Under the pieces are notes generated by a model. The model was not told the DNA's origin. It ran no database searches and worked only from the letters and a program-made list of their open reading frames with translations. A stretch of DNA of 64,000 nucleotides from Ephydatia muelleri. Taxonomy: Eukaryota > Porifera > Demospongiae > Spongillida > Spongillidae. The position numbers were made by a program, and so were the translations under genes. The stretch spans positions 4,883,650 to 4,947,649 of the forward strand of contig JABACO010000018.1 of assembly GCA_013339895.1 (NCBI GenBank), given 5' to 3'. Shown in pieces: positions 1 to 10,914 of the stretch (the stretch's first letter is position 1; each line of letters starts with the position of its first letter).

Positions 1-1440
1 AGCATGGGTTCTTTGGAATTAGAGTCATGATATTCTTGACATATGGTGCACCTTGATAACCATTTGCTCTATTGCTTCCAGGCTAGAACATTACTTCTCT
101 CGCACGTTGTGAACACTTGGTGATTCCCATGTGTCCTATGTGAATTCGATCAAGCATATTTCCCCTAAGATTTTGTGGAATTATCAGTTTCTCCCCTTTC
201 AGCAGGATTTCATCAGCTTCTGATAGTTGATCACGAAGATCCCAATAGTCTCGTATCTCTTCAGGTACCTGTGACTGCTCTTCAGGCCATCCATATCATA
301 TGTGGTTTTTTAGTTTCTGCATTGATTGGTCTTTACATGTGGCCTCCTTTATTTCCTGCAACCAATTTTCTGAGGCGCATGTGTCAAGAATTAAGTGAAC
401 AGCACACTCCAATTCTTCTTCCATCTTTTCAGTAGCGTTGTCGGTTGTATATGTCCTGGATAGTGTGTCAGCAATGGTCATTTCCTTCCCAGGCTTGTAT
501 TTCAATGTGAAATCATACTTTTGAAGTCGAAGCAACATACGTTGTAAGCGAGGTGGGGCATGACACAAAGGCTTCTTTGAGATTGCTTCCAATGGCTTAT
601 GATCTGACTCCACATCCACACACTTGCCATATACGTACTGGTTGAATTTTCCAAGCCCAAATACTACAGCTAGCAACTCCTTTTCGATCTGTGCATACCT
701 GCACTCAGTGTCAGTCAATGCACGTGACCCATATGATATTGGCTGGCCTTCCTGTAACAAAACTGCGCCTACTGAGACCAAACTGAGAAGCATCACAGCT
801 CACTGTTACAGGTTTCTTCACATTATAGAAGGCTAAAACCGGTGCTGCTGATAGTAGACCTTTCAATTTCTTGAAGGCTTCATCATGTTCAAAACTCCAG
901 TTGAATTGAACATCCTTTCTTAGTAAATCCCGTATTGGTTTTGTCACTGTGGCCATGTCTGGAATAAATTTCCCTACATAGTTGACTACCCCAAGAAGTC
1001 TTTCAACACCCTTCTTGTCATCTGGTGGTGGCATTTCTGAAATAGCTCTGACCTTTTCCTTGTCAGGGGCCACTCCATCCGCACTGATAGTATGCCCCAG
1101 GTATGTTACTTCAGGTACGTAGAACCTGCATTTGTCCTTGTTCAGAGTTAGTCCTATGTCTTTACATCTCTTCAGCACTGCTTGTAGATGACGGTTGTGT
1201 TCCTCTTCTGATGCACCCCATACAAGGATGTCATCAATGTCAATCTCAATACCAGGTAGGTCTCCAAAACTTTGATACATGCGCTTTTGGAATACTTCCT
1301 GTGCTGATTTTACTCCAAACAGCATTCTGGCAAAACAATATCGCCCAAACGGAGTGCTGAATGTTATTAACAGTTGACTTTCCTCCTCCAATGGTTTTTG
1401 CCAGTATCCATTCTTAGCATCCAATTTGGAGAAACGTTTT
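1..1440 (-). pseudogene. Ty3/gypsy pol fragment (RT, RNase H, start of integrase), decayed
   Basis: Minus-strand retrotransposon polymerase remnant. Positions 711-1424 encode the reverse transcriptase palm and thumb: RARMLFG-like segment (FARMLFGVKSAQEVF), an active-site IDIDDILVWG in place of the usual Y/F-x-DD, and YLGHTIS. Positions 296-796 encode RNase H (SYGSRALTDTECRYAQIEKE, DHKPLEAI, ADTLSR). RT and RNase H are in different frames and overlap at 711-796, so a frameshift separates them. From 295 down to 1 the minus strand still shows the integrase zinc-binding region (HIGHMGITKCSQRA and, after a further frame change, CTIC), with a TGA near 296 and a TAG near 85. Homology stops near 1440, where the element is truncated. 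It is a different, more decayed family than the gypsy element at 2240-10929. Non-functional as it stands. Confidence 0.85.
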
Positions 1441-1575
1441 GCTCCCCGAATCTTGTAGTAGGGAAACTTGCTCTGTGAGCTTTAGGGACAAAAAACCCAA
1501 CAGGGCATTTTTTAGGTTTCATCGGTGGGCTCTGAAATCAATTATAATCGTTTTGTAGTTTTTCATAGTTTTAGT

Positions 1576-1807
1576 AGTAGACAAAATGACTCAAATGTGA
1601 ATTAAACTGTTTCTCTGGTAAGCATTTCCAGTTTCGCTACCCCTAAAAACACAGGTTAAGACCTAGGATATTGTTTTATATTTGGCCGACCCTGGGAGGA
1701 CAAAAACACAACAAAGGGGGGTCTTAACCTGTGATCTTAGGGGTAGCAAAAGGGGAAATGCTCTCTAGAGAAACTGTTTAATTCACATTTGAGTCATTTT
1801 GTCTACT
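1576..1807. repeat. Foldback (hairpin) element, arms about 88 bp
   Basis: Positions 1576-1663 (starting AGTAGACAAAATGACTC) are repeated in inverted orientation at 1720-1807, separated by about 56 bp. Arms differ by a few substitutions and small indels. No coding capacity. A non-autonomous foldback or MITE-like element is the simplest reading; no target duplication is obvious. Confidence 0.7.
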
Positions 1808-1823
1808 GTCTGAACTACCATCT

Positions 1824-2086
1824 GACTAACGGCTGAATTTTCTTCTGTATTCTCAACTGCCTGAACAGCCAACCGATGTTGACGAACAGTTCGTGCATTT
1901 GATATAGTTTCCAGTCGCCGCTTTGAAACTTTTGCACGTTCTGTTTCTTCATCATTGAGTGGCACAGGCACTTGGTCTATTGGCACAGGTCGAACAGAAG
2001 CTCGCAGTTTAGCAATTTCATCCAGATTTCCTTCCTCCAATCCTCCTGCCTTTATTGCATCTTTAACTGCTTTGTCCCTTGTAGCC
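1824..2086 (-). CDS. Candidate exon of an unidentified gene
   Basis: An open minus-strand segment with a plausible acceptor (TTCATTAG at about 2087) and a possible donor (GTAGTT at about 1824). It encodes a charged, probably helical peptide including EEGNLDEIAKLRASVRPVPI and ETERAKVSKRRLETI. I do not recognise the family. If extended past 1824 the frame would run into the foldback element, so an exon end before that is more likely. It could be host sequence interrupted by the gypsy element, or part of an older transposon. Confidence 0.3.
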
Positions 2087-2239
2087 TAATGAAAAGGCAA
2101 CATAGTACAGTGTACAGTCAACATAAAATGCCTCACATATGTCAGTCTGCTACGCTTCAGGTCAAGACGCCTCTTTGATACTTTCCCAGGTCTGCCTTAA
2201 TTATTGCAGAACACCGTTTAGTTGTGTAGTAATCCTTTG

Positions 2240-2410
2240 TGTAATTGAACTGGCTTTATCACAATTGCAATCCCCAAATACACAGTGTGCCTATATACAT
2301 ATCAAGTCCAAATGTACATCCCATTTGCCCTGCTCTATTGACACTTCCTAATTACTGTGTTCCATTCAGTAGAGTTCTTCCTCTCCATTCATGAGGTCCC
2401 CGAGGTTACA
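2240..2410 (-). repeat. 3' LTR of the gypsy element (171 bp)
   Basis: Nearly identical to 6674-6835 plus 10919-10929 apart from small indels and substitutions. It begins (plus strand) TGTAATTGAACTGG and ends CGAGGTTACA. It is unusually short for a gypsy LTR. Confidence 0.85.
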
Positions 2411-2461
2411 TTCGTCCGAACCTTCTCTTAGCTGTCCTCAAGCTTAAAAATAATCTGGGGG

Positions 2462-3462
2462 TCATAGGCTTCGAGATGGATAGCTTCGTTGGATAGGTTC
2501 CTCTGGTTGAACAGGCTGGTCATTATTCTCTAAGTCAGGTTCAGGACCCTGCGGTGGCGTGCCTTCAACTGTAATGTGTTCAATTTGTGGTGGTACCCAT
2601 TCCCCCTGTGTTCTGTCTGTTGAACCTACTTCTTCCCCTTCAGCCATCTGGATACGATGTCTTAACCTATTCACGTGCACCACTCGGTTTCTAGTTCCAT
2701 CACTAACTTCCATATTTACGGGAGACTTGCATGCCTTTACTTTCCATCCCCCTTCCCAACGAAGGTCAGCTTGCCTACCGTAGGAATGGAGAGCCAGACA
2801 AGGTCTCCAGCTTTAAATGTTCTTATTCCCATATGTTTGTCATACTCCTGCTTTTGATGTCTGGCTGCATCTACCATGTGTGTCTCCACAAAATCCATCA
2901 GCTCTGCTAGCTTTGCTTGCATGGTGCCTTGGTATTCATCAACTGCATACCCTGTTTGGCCCTCAGTGTGGTCTTTGGGCTGCCTTCCAAACATCAGTTC
3001 AAAGGGTGACACAGATGTGGATGTGTGGGTGGAAGTTCGATAGGCATACAGGGCAAGAGGCAGGTATTTTTCCCATTCATTCTGTTGGTCCACATAGGCT
3101 CGAAGGAGCTGCAATAATGTACGGTTAAACCGTTCCACCATACCATCTCCTTGTGGATGGTAGGCAGTGGTACATGATTTCTTAACTCCAAATGCTGCCA
3201 TTTTCTGTTGGAAAATAGTGCTCTCAAAGTTTCTACCTTGGTCTGAATGAATAATCTCTGGTATGCCATAACCTGCAAATATGTGTACCAATTTCCTTGT
3301 TATTCGCACTGCTGTCTGGTCTGGAATTGGCCTAGCATCTGCCCACTTTGTAAAGTAGTCTTGTACAACTAAAATGTATCTGTTGTTATTTGATGATACC
3401 GGTACTTCCAATATATCCACTGCTACCATCTGCCATGGTCTGCCAACTGGAATGTTGATCAA
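2462..3462 (-). pseudogene. gypsy integrase region
   Basis: Two adjacent minus-strand frames. Positions 2737-3462 hold the DDE catalytic core: AVDILEVPV (first Asp), IIHSDQGRNFES (second Asp) and GMVERFNRTLLQLL (Glu), then FELMFGRQPKD. All three catalytic positions are present. Positions 2462-2713 hold the C-terminal tail (RVVHVNRLRHRIQMAEG followed by a Pro/Glu-rich segment), typical of the region after the integrase. The change of frame near 2720-2740 separates core and tail. The integrase would insert the cDNA copy into the genome. Confidence 0.85.
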
Positions 3463-4241
3463 AGGTGCTCATTTGGGTGCAGTAGGTTTGGTCCGTTCAC
3501 AAATGTTGCACTCTCTACAGTGTTGGTCAGCATCTTGGGCCATGTTAACCCAATATGCTTCCCTACGCAGCTTGTGCAGTGTCTTTGGTGACCTCCTGTA
3601 GCGCTGTCATGACACAATCTCAGGGACTCTTTGCGCAGACATGCCGGTAGCACTGGTACTGTAATAGCTTCTAATATGGGTCCAGGGATGTATGTTCTGT
3701 AGACCACACCTTCTCTGAGTTTGAGTTGTGACCATAACTGAAGGTATCTGCTAAAAGGTGACTTCCGCCAGATTGTCCCCATTGGCTGTTTCACAGATAA
3801 CCTCAAAGCTTGATACACCTGTTGTATGATGTAATCTTTCTGCTGTGCTATTCTTATCTGCTCTGCTAATACTCCGGTGGTACTTCTAGTGGCTGCTAGA
3901 TGCGAGGCCCTCCCTACAGTCTCCCTACGTCTGGACAGGGCATCAGCATTATCATTATGGCTCCCTTTTCGATATTCAACAGTGAAGTTGTACTCCTGTA
4001 ATGCTAGGGCCCAACCACACAACATTCCCTCCATTCTCTGTTCTGATAGCCATTGCAGTGGTTTGTGGTCAGTCCATAGTTGGAAACTGCGCCCCAGTAG
4101 ATAGTGTCTGAACTGCCTTATTCCGTAGACTACAGCCAAACACTCTCGCTGTATTACACTATAGTTAGCCTCAGCTTTAGTCAGGATTCGGCTAGCATAG
4201 GCAATAACATGCCCCCCCCCCCCCCCCCCCCCCTGTTCCAA
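3459..4241 (-). pseudogene. gypsy RNase H and integrase zinc-binding region
   Basis: Encodes AYASRILTKAEANYSVIQRE, WTDHKPLQWL and NADALSRR, the hallmarks of a gypsy RNase H, followed by the linker and a start of the H2C2 region (RLCHDSATGGHQ). The upstream end runs into a 22-base C homopolymer (4212-4233 on the plus strand), read as polyglycine, which probably arose by slippage and displaces the frame that should continue from RT. Confidence 0.8.
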
Positions 4242-4467
4242 TACTGCTCCTAGTCCAGCGCACTTGCATCTGTTTGAAGCTGAAATTGGCTTGCTTCCTT
4301 GTCCACTCGAGGGTACACCAAAATAGGTGCTCCAATTAGCTTACACTTCAATGTTTTAAAAGCCCTGCTGCAATCATATTGCTCCAACTGAACACAACAT
4401 CTTTTTGGGTGAGATTATGGAGTGGCGCTGCCACATCCGCAAAGTTTTGAATGAATCGGCGATCGTA

Positions 4468-5367
4468 CTATGCCAGCCCCAGGAACTGGCGTACTTCTGT
4501 TGCATTTTGGGGAATTGGCCACTCTTCCACAGCTTTGACTTTCTCCCTGTCTGGAGTTACACCTGATCCTGTAAAAAGATGACCCAGATATGTGACCTGT
4601 GGTGTACCAATCACACATTTCTTGCCTCGCAACGTCAGCCCGGCTTTTCTCAGTCGCATAAATACCTCATTGAGGTGCTTTGCGTGCATTTCATCATCTG
4701 TTGAGTGTATGAGGACATCGTCGATGTATGTTGACACAAACGGCAACCCTCTCATGACCTTATCCATAAGCCGCTGGAAGGAGCTGGGTGCCCCACACAG
4801 TCCAAAAAGCATTCGTGAGAACTCAAAAGAACCCATGCCCGGACCTGGCGAGAACGCAGTTTTTTCTCTATCGTTGGGATCCACCGGAAGCTGCCAATAG
4901 CCACTCTGCAAGTCCAGTTTACTGAAAACAGCTGATCATGATAGCTGATCTTGTACTTCATCAATTAAAGGAAGAGGATAGGCATCTTTCGTTGTCTTCT
5001 TATTCAATTCCCGGTAGTCCACACATAATTCACCGGTCTTCTTCCTTACATAGACAGCAGAGGCCAACCATGGACTGCTACTCTCCGTTATGATTCCCTT
5101 TTCTAACAGCTGCTGGATTTGTACTTCAACTTCCTCCCGAAAATGCACCGGAATGCGTCGAGATGGAACTCGTACTGGTGTGCCTGCTGTTGTAATGCGG
5201 TGGGATGCCAGTGACGTTGTCCCAGGTGTTGTGACAAATAAGTCCTTGAATTTGTCTACCACTGTCACAAAGCATGGCTTGATTATCTCAGGGAACTCGA
5301 CCTTGGGTGGAGACCCAAACTTTGGGATTGCGCACTCTTCTGTCATTCCCTGGTTTGCGTCTTCCAT
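4468..5367 (-). pseudogene. gypsy reverse transcriptase
   Basis: Positions 4936-5367 encode the N-terminal fingers ([28 protein letters not shown]). Positions 4468-4911 encode the palm and thumb with FSRMLFGLCGAPSSFQRLMD, the catalytic YIDD (STYIDDVLIHS) and VTYLGHLF. A frame break lies near 4911-4936. Order and spacing match Ty3/gypsy pol. Confidence 0.85.
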
Positions 5368-5464
5368 TGTTTCCCCTATACTTGCAACTGGACATTTCTT
5401 TGTCTTGAAAAGACGCTCAGCTGTTCATATCGGTTTTATTGGAGGCGCTGATTCCTGGTTTGCG

Positions 5465-5921
5465 CTAAGCTTTGAAGGAGCAATTAACAGTTACCGGAGT
5501 CGTAGTGAAATCTAACACTAGTCCGTGCAATTGCAGAAAATCTGTGCCCAATATTACAGCGGTGATCAAGTCTTTCACTACAACAAAATCGTGGAGTTTC
5601 TCGAGTGTTCCGAGTCGCACTGTCGCTTTTACGTACCCTATAATGGGCAGGCTCTCTCCCGCAGCCGTTACAAGCCGTATCTCTTGTCTTGGTTGCGTCC
5701 GCACCACTCCTGTAGCCTTTTGAGCCAATTCCTGTCTGAGGAGGGACACGGACGATCCCCGAGTCCAACATTATTTCGGCCGCTGTGTCTCCGACACTCC
5801 CCATGAGCGTAGCTATCTTACTTTTTACTGCTGCTACTAAAATTACTTTGGAGGGGCTTACTGGATGTCGGGGTGCGTGCTGCCCCGAGCAGGCGCCCCG
5901 TTGGAGTTTTCCTGGCGACAA
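5465..5921 (-). pseudogene. gypsy aspartic protease, frameshifted
   Basis: One frame (5484-5921) carries the retropepsin active site as IMLDSG; the frame at 5465-5749 carries the second half, with the ILGTDFL segment typical of the retropepsin C-terminal strand. The two halves are in different frames, so one indel lies between about 5720 and 5770. Confidence 0.75.
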
Positions 5922-6660
5922 TACCTTGCTACGTGACCCCGTCTACCGCAATTGAAGCAAATGAGGCGGTATTTCTTTCTACTCTTCCCGCTTGTCTCGA
6001 ATTGTTTCCGCCTCGCCTACGACTTGTTTCAACCTGTTCTGACAGGGCCGCCACCTGTTGGGTAAGTCTATCTATGCTCGCAGCCATCGCTTGTTCCCTT
6101 TCATTCGGTTGTTTCGTTGACGATCCTAACGGTCCTGACTCTGTTAGTTGATGTTGATCCTCCAAAGACAATAAGAGCCGTGCGCGTTGGAGCGTTACAC
6201 CAAGCTCCTTCGTTTCCTCTGCAGCGCGCAGCTCTCTGCTCACCCTCAACGGCAGTCCTGCAATGAACTGATGAAGGAGTAGCTGGCCGCGTGCCTTTGA
6301 GTCGATTTCAGGCATTGCACGAACTATGAGTTTCCTGAGGTCGTGGCTAAAGACGGTAAGCGACTCTCCCGGTAGTAGTTTTCTGGCGTGAAATTTGTCC
6401 AAGAGCGTAAAGGCGATCGGCATGAGCCCGTCGATAAGTTGCTTCTTTGCCGTCTCGTAGTCCTTCTTAGTTTCTTCCGCGAGGTCTAGCCATGCTGCCA
6501 GTGCTTCGCCCTCCAGTAGTGTTGGCATTTTTACTGCCTTCACTTCATCCTCCCACTTATTCGCATCACTACACAGATCAAATCGCTGGAACCACTCTAC
6601 AACATCTCCTGAAGAAAAGGGTTTTGGAATGCTGACATGACTGCCCGCTGTCACAGCCAT
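5890..6660 (-). pseudogene. gypsy gag: capsid-like protein plus CCHC zinc knuckle
   Basis: The open frame 5929-6660 (243 aa) starts 13 bp inside the 5' LTR boundary and has the alpha-helical gag core (FQRFDLCSDANKWEDEVKAV, LDKFHARKLLPGESLTVFSH). A CCHC zinc knuckle of the form C-x2-C-x4-H-x4-C (CFNCGRRGHVARYC) is encoded at about 5925-5968 in the -1 frame relative to gag. This could be a mutation or, less likely, a programmed -1 shift near an A-rich run at about 5975. Confidence 0.8.
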
Positions 6661-6672
6661 TCTCTGCTACCA
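6656..6672 (-). promoter_or_regulatory. Primer-binding site, initiator tRNA-Met
   Basis: Minus strand TGGTAGCAGAGAATGGC begins one base after the 5' LTR end. The 3' end of animal initiator tRNA-Met is complementary to TGGTAGCAGAGGATGG, so 15 of 16 positions match. This fixes the direction of the element and the LTR boundary. Confidence 0.8.
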
Positions 6673-6673
6673 C

Positions 6674-6835
6674 TGTGATTGAACTGGCTTTATCACAATT
6701 GCAATCCCCACCCAATACACAGTGTGCTATATGCATATCAAGTCCAAATGTACATCCCATTTGCCCTGCTCTATTGACACTTCCTAATTACTGTGTTCCA
6801 TTCAGTAGAGTTCTTCCTCTCCATTCATGAGGTCC
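6674..6835 (-). repeat. 5' LTR of the gypsy element, larger part
   Basis: Matches 2240-2399. The missing outer end of this LTR is found 4 kb away at 10915-10929, beyond the inserted transposon. The GTCC at 6832-6835 is duplicated at 10915-10918. Confidence 0.85.
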
Positions 6836-6839
6836 TGTC

Positions 6840-7106
6840 ACGGCACAAAATGTCCTACCTGAAAATTGTCCGGCGGACCGATTATGGCAGCCAAATTTGG
6901 TCCGGGACCAAATTTGGCTGCCATATTTGGTCCTACCGGACAGAATGTGGCTGCCATATTCGGTCCCACCATGCCATATTATGTCCGCCCGAGGACCAAA
7001 TGTCGCATCCATATTCTGTCCGGTAGGACCATATATGGCTGCTATATTTGGTCCCGGACCAAATGTGGCAGCGACATTTGGTCCGGGACCAAATGTTTCC
7101 AATTAA
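6840..7106. repeat. Left subterminal palindromic array of the Ginger-like element
   Basis: Dense direct and inverted copies of GGTCCGGGACCAAAT and of TGGCTGCCATATTTGGTCC. The motif GGTCC/GGACC occurs many times. Open frames on both strands here are products of the repeat, not genes. Such arrays are commonly transposase-binding sites. Confidence 0.75.
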
Positions 7107-7222
7107 AATGTATAATATTTGCATTTATTTCTTCATAAATATGACTGAAAACATGATAACACAATTAAGTGGACAAGCACACTTAGTCTAAATCATTGAC
7201 AATCATTGACAAAGAAACAGCA

Positions 7223-10200
7223 CTAATTATCAGTCCAACTTTTACATCTCACACAAGCCCACTTTGTATGTGGTTGTTGGGAATCTGCAGATACTGACAA
7301 ACATAAGTCAATATGATACCATGTTCCACAATAACTACACTCAATCATTTTAATTCCTTCCAATTTTGGCAATCGGCAAACACAATGCATTGGTATATTT
7401 GCTGAGTGCCTCACTTTAGATCCATGGCGTCTTATCTTTTGTATTGGAAATGCAGTAATATTTTGCTTCTCAAGGCAATCAACTAAGTGCTTCCTCATTG
7501 CCTTTTGCTGATAGAAGAAGCTACCTGGTTGTTCTCCTCTAGCTAATGAAGTAGCAAATGCTATTGCAAATAGCCCACAGTCATCACAACCTTGCTGCAT
7601 TTGCACATCAACGTAGGTAAGTTTGATAATGTCTTTGGGAGTGCAAACAATGCTTGCAATCTGGTTTAATAGAGAACTAGTTGGACTACCTGATGCACAG
7701 TCATAGACATGTATCTCTTCATCATTGCAGTTGATATTTGAAACTGTTACCCAATGGTGTTTTCCAGTGTTCATTATCTGAATGAACTCACTTTTTGCAA
7801 TGCTATGACAAGACCATACCCAGTGCAACCTCTTGAAGCCCTTGTATATGAGGATACATTGATTTCAGCAGTTTCTGACCAGCATCTACAATCTCATCAC
7901 TTAGCCACCCACCACTTGTAATCATTTTCTTATCTTCTGTTGTCAACCCTGGTACCCAGTGTTGGACTTCATCTTGAGCCAGAGGAACGTAGCTTTCAAC
8001 TTCAACTGCTGGTTGACATGGTACAGTCATCTTTTTACTGTTTTGTCGCATCAGTTTAGCAACACGCTTAGTTTTGGTATTGCACTCTCGTTTGGATCTA
8101 GTCCCATCTCCCCTAGGAAAAAATTCTGGAGTAGGTATCAGAAGCTTTGGCTTCTCTGAGAGTAGGGATGAAGTCTCAAGTTCACTTGTGTGATTACTTT
8201 ACTGACAGAGACACAGCTGATCGTGAGGTAGAAGTAGGTCCTAACGAAGGTGAATTTCTGCCAGGAGATGGAGTTGAATGTGATTCATTGGAGGCTGATG
8301 GTGACTGAAGTAGGGATGAAGTCTCAAGTTCACTTGTGTGATTACTTTCTTGCAGTACAGCAGATGCTGAATCCTTTGCAGTAGGAGAAAGAGCTAGTGT
8401 TGTCTCATCCATTGTAGGTGACAGAGACACAGCTGATCGTGAGGTAGAAGCAGGTCCTACTGGAGGAGATGGACTTGAATGTGATTCATTGGAAGCTGAT
8501 AGTGACTGAAGTCTTCTTGAAGGTGAACAGGACAATGACTTGTACACTTTAATATGAACATGGCTAACTCTTGGAATTGTGGTAACACGACCTTTTCCAC
8601 ATGATTGTAGCTCGTAAAAACCTTTTCCTAGACTTCTTGTGATCAAATAAGGTCCAACCCATGGAAAATCTAGTTTGCCTCCTTTTCTTTTTTCTTTCTG
8701 AAGTCTTTCTTCAGGACATGTGTACCTGCACTGTAAAAGACAGCCTTACTGTGTTTCTTATCATACTGCTCCTTCTGTTTCTTCTGAGCAGAAATAATGT
8801 TTTTCTGCACTTCCTCCAGTAAAGCTTTGTGCTGTGACTCTTTCTGCTGAATTTCAGTTTCTTGAGAACATATGGTAACTTCAGCTTCATTACATGGCCC
8901 TTGATGTACACCAGCATCTAGATCAAGAGGAAGAATGGCTTTGCGACCAAACATAATCTCAAATGTAGTAAATTTTGTTGATTCATGTCGTGAAGTGTTG
9001 TAAGCAAATGTGCAAGTGTCCAAATAATCATCCCATTTCTCCTTCTTTTCTTGTATGTACTTGCAAAGCATATTTTGTAGAGACTGATTAAATCTTTCAA
9101 CTAACCCATTGCTCTGTAGACATGAAGCAGATTAGCATAGTTATTCATTTAATTACTGAGGTGTTTCATAAATGAAAAAAATCGATTAAAAAATTTCTGT
9201 ATTGAGCAGTTTAACTTATAATTGCTGATAAACATTCTACTATTGTGCACGCCCAAAAAACCAAGTTTACATGTATTATTAATATCAAACAAATTAGAAA
9301 TAACTAACAGCAATGAAAACTTCCTGACATCATATTAGATTACTAAATTATAACTATTAAAAGCTTCAGAGTGTTCATTTAAGTTTAATAATTGCAATCT
9401 ATATAGTCGAGTAATAAATTCAAACCAATTAGTTATCAATATTTGAGGTAATGATTTTTTTGATTTGATTTATTTAGGAGTTTTGAAGTTTGAATCCATT
9501 TTTTCATTTTGACTATTTCAGTTAATAAAAATAATTATCTATCAGCGTGTCTTCCTTTGCTGATAGGAATTTTAGCATTAATAACCAGTTTATATTTTTA
9601 TTACAGTAGGGAAACACCTTGTAGATTTAAAATTTTATCAGTACAACTATGTACTAGTGATTAGTTATATACACACCAAAATTAGTCAAATTAAAATATC
9701 TAAAAGCTGCTGATATTGTTTTACTCAACTCCCTAAACATTAGACACAAATATCTTTAATGGAATAGTGTGTGGTGTCAATTTATCTCAACAGGCCTGAA
9801 TCGCATTTTTCTACTGATATTCTAAGCACTACTTCCCCCCACCCTCTTGATTTTGTCTACCTGAGGATGATATGCAGTTATCAGATGGTGCTTTATGTTC
9901 AGAATCTTCATCATTTCATCATTGAGCTGGTTCTTGAATTCACTCTCTTGGTCGGTAGTGATCACAGCAGGTAGCCCCATCTTCATAAATATCTAGTAAG
10001 TACACAAGTATTGGGAAAATGAATATATAATTAACATCACATATATACCTTAAAGAGTGAGCTAGCTATTCCTGATGCTTCTTTGGTTGGAAGAGCAACA
10101 GCTTCTACCCATTTTGTGAAATAATCACATAGGGTAAGAATGTAGCTATTTCCCGAGGTGGTCTTAGGTGAAATAGGGCCAACAAAATCAATGCCCACGT

Positions 10201-10760
10201 GATGCCAGGGTGAATGGACTGGAACTGGAAACAATTCTGGTGTTGCAATGGACAGTTTGCTGGCTATTCCTTTGACAGAGGTCACAGGTAGAGATCTGTG
10301 TAAGAGACATATACATGTAATGAGAAATGAGAGATATTTTTTAACACTTACCATAATTTCTATATCCTTTCTTACACCTTTCCAAAAAACCCGCTCCAAA
10401 ACGCGATGGGAAGTACGCTTGACACCCATGTGCCCAGATGTTATATCCACATGGCATGCTATCAAGATGCTGCACCTTTCCTCGCTGCTGCGAACGTATC
10501 TGACTTCAAATACCTCCTGTTTGATCGAAGCCATCAATGCATGGATGCCATACAGAGCGCGCAACGTATATATTTACCTTTTGCCCAGTTGAATTTTTTT
10601 TGGGTTTTTTGTAGAAGACCTCTCCATCTCTCAAAGTAAGTGTTGCAGCCTTTCTTCTAATGACTCTTTTGTCGTTGCTGGTACTACCCTCAGGATACCT
10701 CCCATCAAACAAGTAAAGACATGCCTTTTCGACCAGATCTTCGTTTTCATCCGCACACAT
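7223..10760 (-). pseudogene. Ginger-like transposase: integrase-GPY/F-Ulp1 protease-PHD
   Basis: Exons by splice sites and homology: 10760-10578, 10516-10352, 10295-10049, 9992-9861 and 9113-7223; introns of 61, 56, 55 and 747 bp, all GT-AG. Exon 1 has the N-terminal region (LFDGRYPEGSTSNDKRVIRR, DGEVFYKK). The H2C2 zinc site is split by intron 2: CHVDITSGHMG before it and CDLCQR after it. Catalytic Asp in IDFVGPISP, Asp in VITTDQESEF, Glu in NGLVERFNQSL directly after intron 4. Then WVGPYLITRSLGKGFYEL is a GPY/F motif. A Ser/Thr-rich linker with internal duplication (8160-8520) precedes a Ulp1/C48-like domain (GGWLSDEIVDAG; HHWVTVSNI, VYDCASG, QQGCDDCGLF give the His-Asp-Gln-Cys set) and a C-terminal C4HC3 PHD finger (CVCR, CSYC, WYHIDLC, CVRC). 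Frameshifts near 10262, 8660, 8200 and 7815 make this copy inactive. Confidence 0.82.
9114..9860 (-). other. Intron 4 of the Ginger-like gene
   Basis: 747 bp, AT-rich, donor CTCAG/GTAGAC and acceptor CTACAG/AGCAAT. It separates the second catalytic Asp exon from the catalytic Glu exon. No other feature is seen in it. Confidence 0.75.
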
Positions 10761-10829
10761 CTCTCTAGCAGTTTCTGATGCAGTTACACGTGCTTTCACA
10801 CTTCTAAACGTATGCGCTACAAGTAGGAC

Positions 10830-10914
10830 CGTTTGTGGCGGGGGCGGACCAAATATGCTGGCATATTTTGTCCGGCCGGACCAAATTTTGACCCGGACCG
10901 AATATTTCGTGACA
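10830..10914. repeat. Right subterminal array and end of the Ginger-like element
   Basis: Shorter version of the left array (GGCGGACCAAATATGCTGG, TCCGGCCGGACC, ACCCGGACCG) ending CGTGACA. It is inverted relative to the left end. Confidence 0.75.

Larger units (their letters stand above)
6836..10914 (-). mobile_element. Ginger-like DNA transposon nested in the gypsy 5' LTR
   Basis: 4,079-bp element bounded by TGTCACG (6836) and CGTGACA (10914) with a 4-bp target duplication GTCC (6832-6835, 10915-10918). Removing it rejoins the LTR to match the 3' copy with one base difference at the junction. Ends of the form TGTNR, a short target duplication and an intron-containing gypsy-like integrase are what I recall for Ginger DNA transposons. 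Inside the ends lie palindromic GGWCC-rich arrays. The single minus-strand gene carries integrase, GPY/F, Ulp1-like protease and PHD finger. Confidence 0.8.

Noticed and set aside
6788..7138. ORFs with repeated FGPGPN or WSRTK peptides on both strands
   Set aside because: They arise from the palindromic terminal array of the Ginger-like element.
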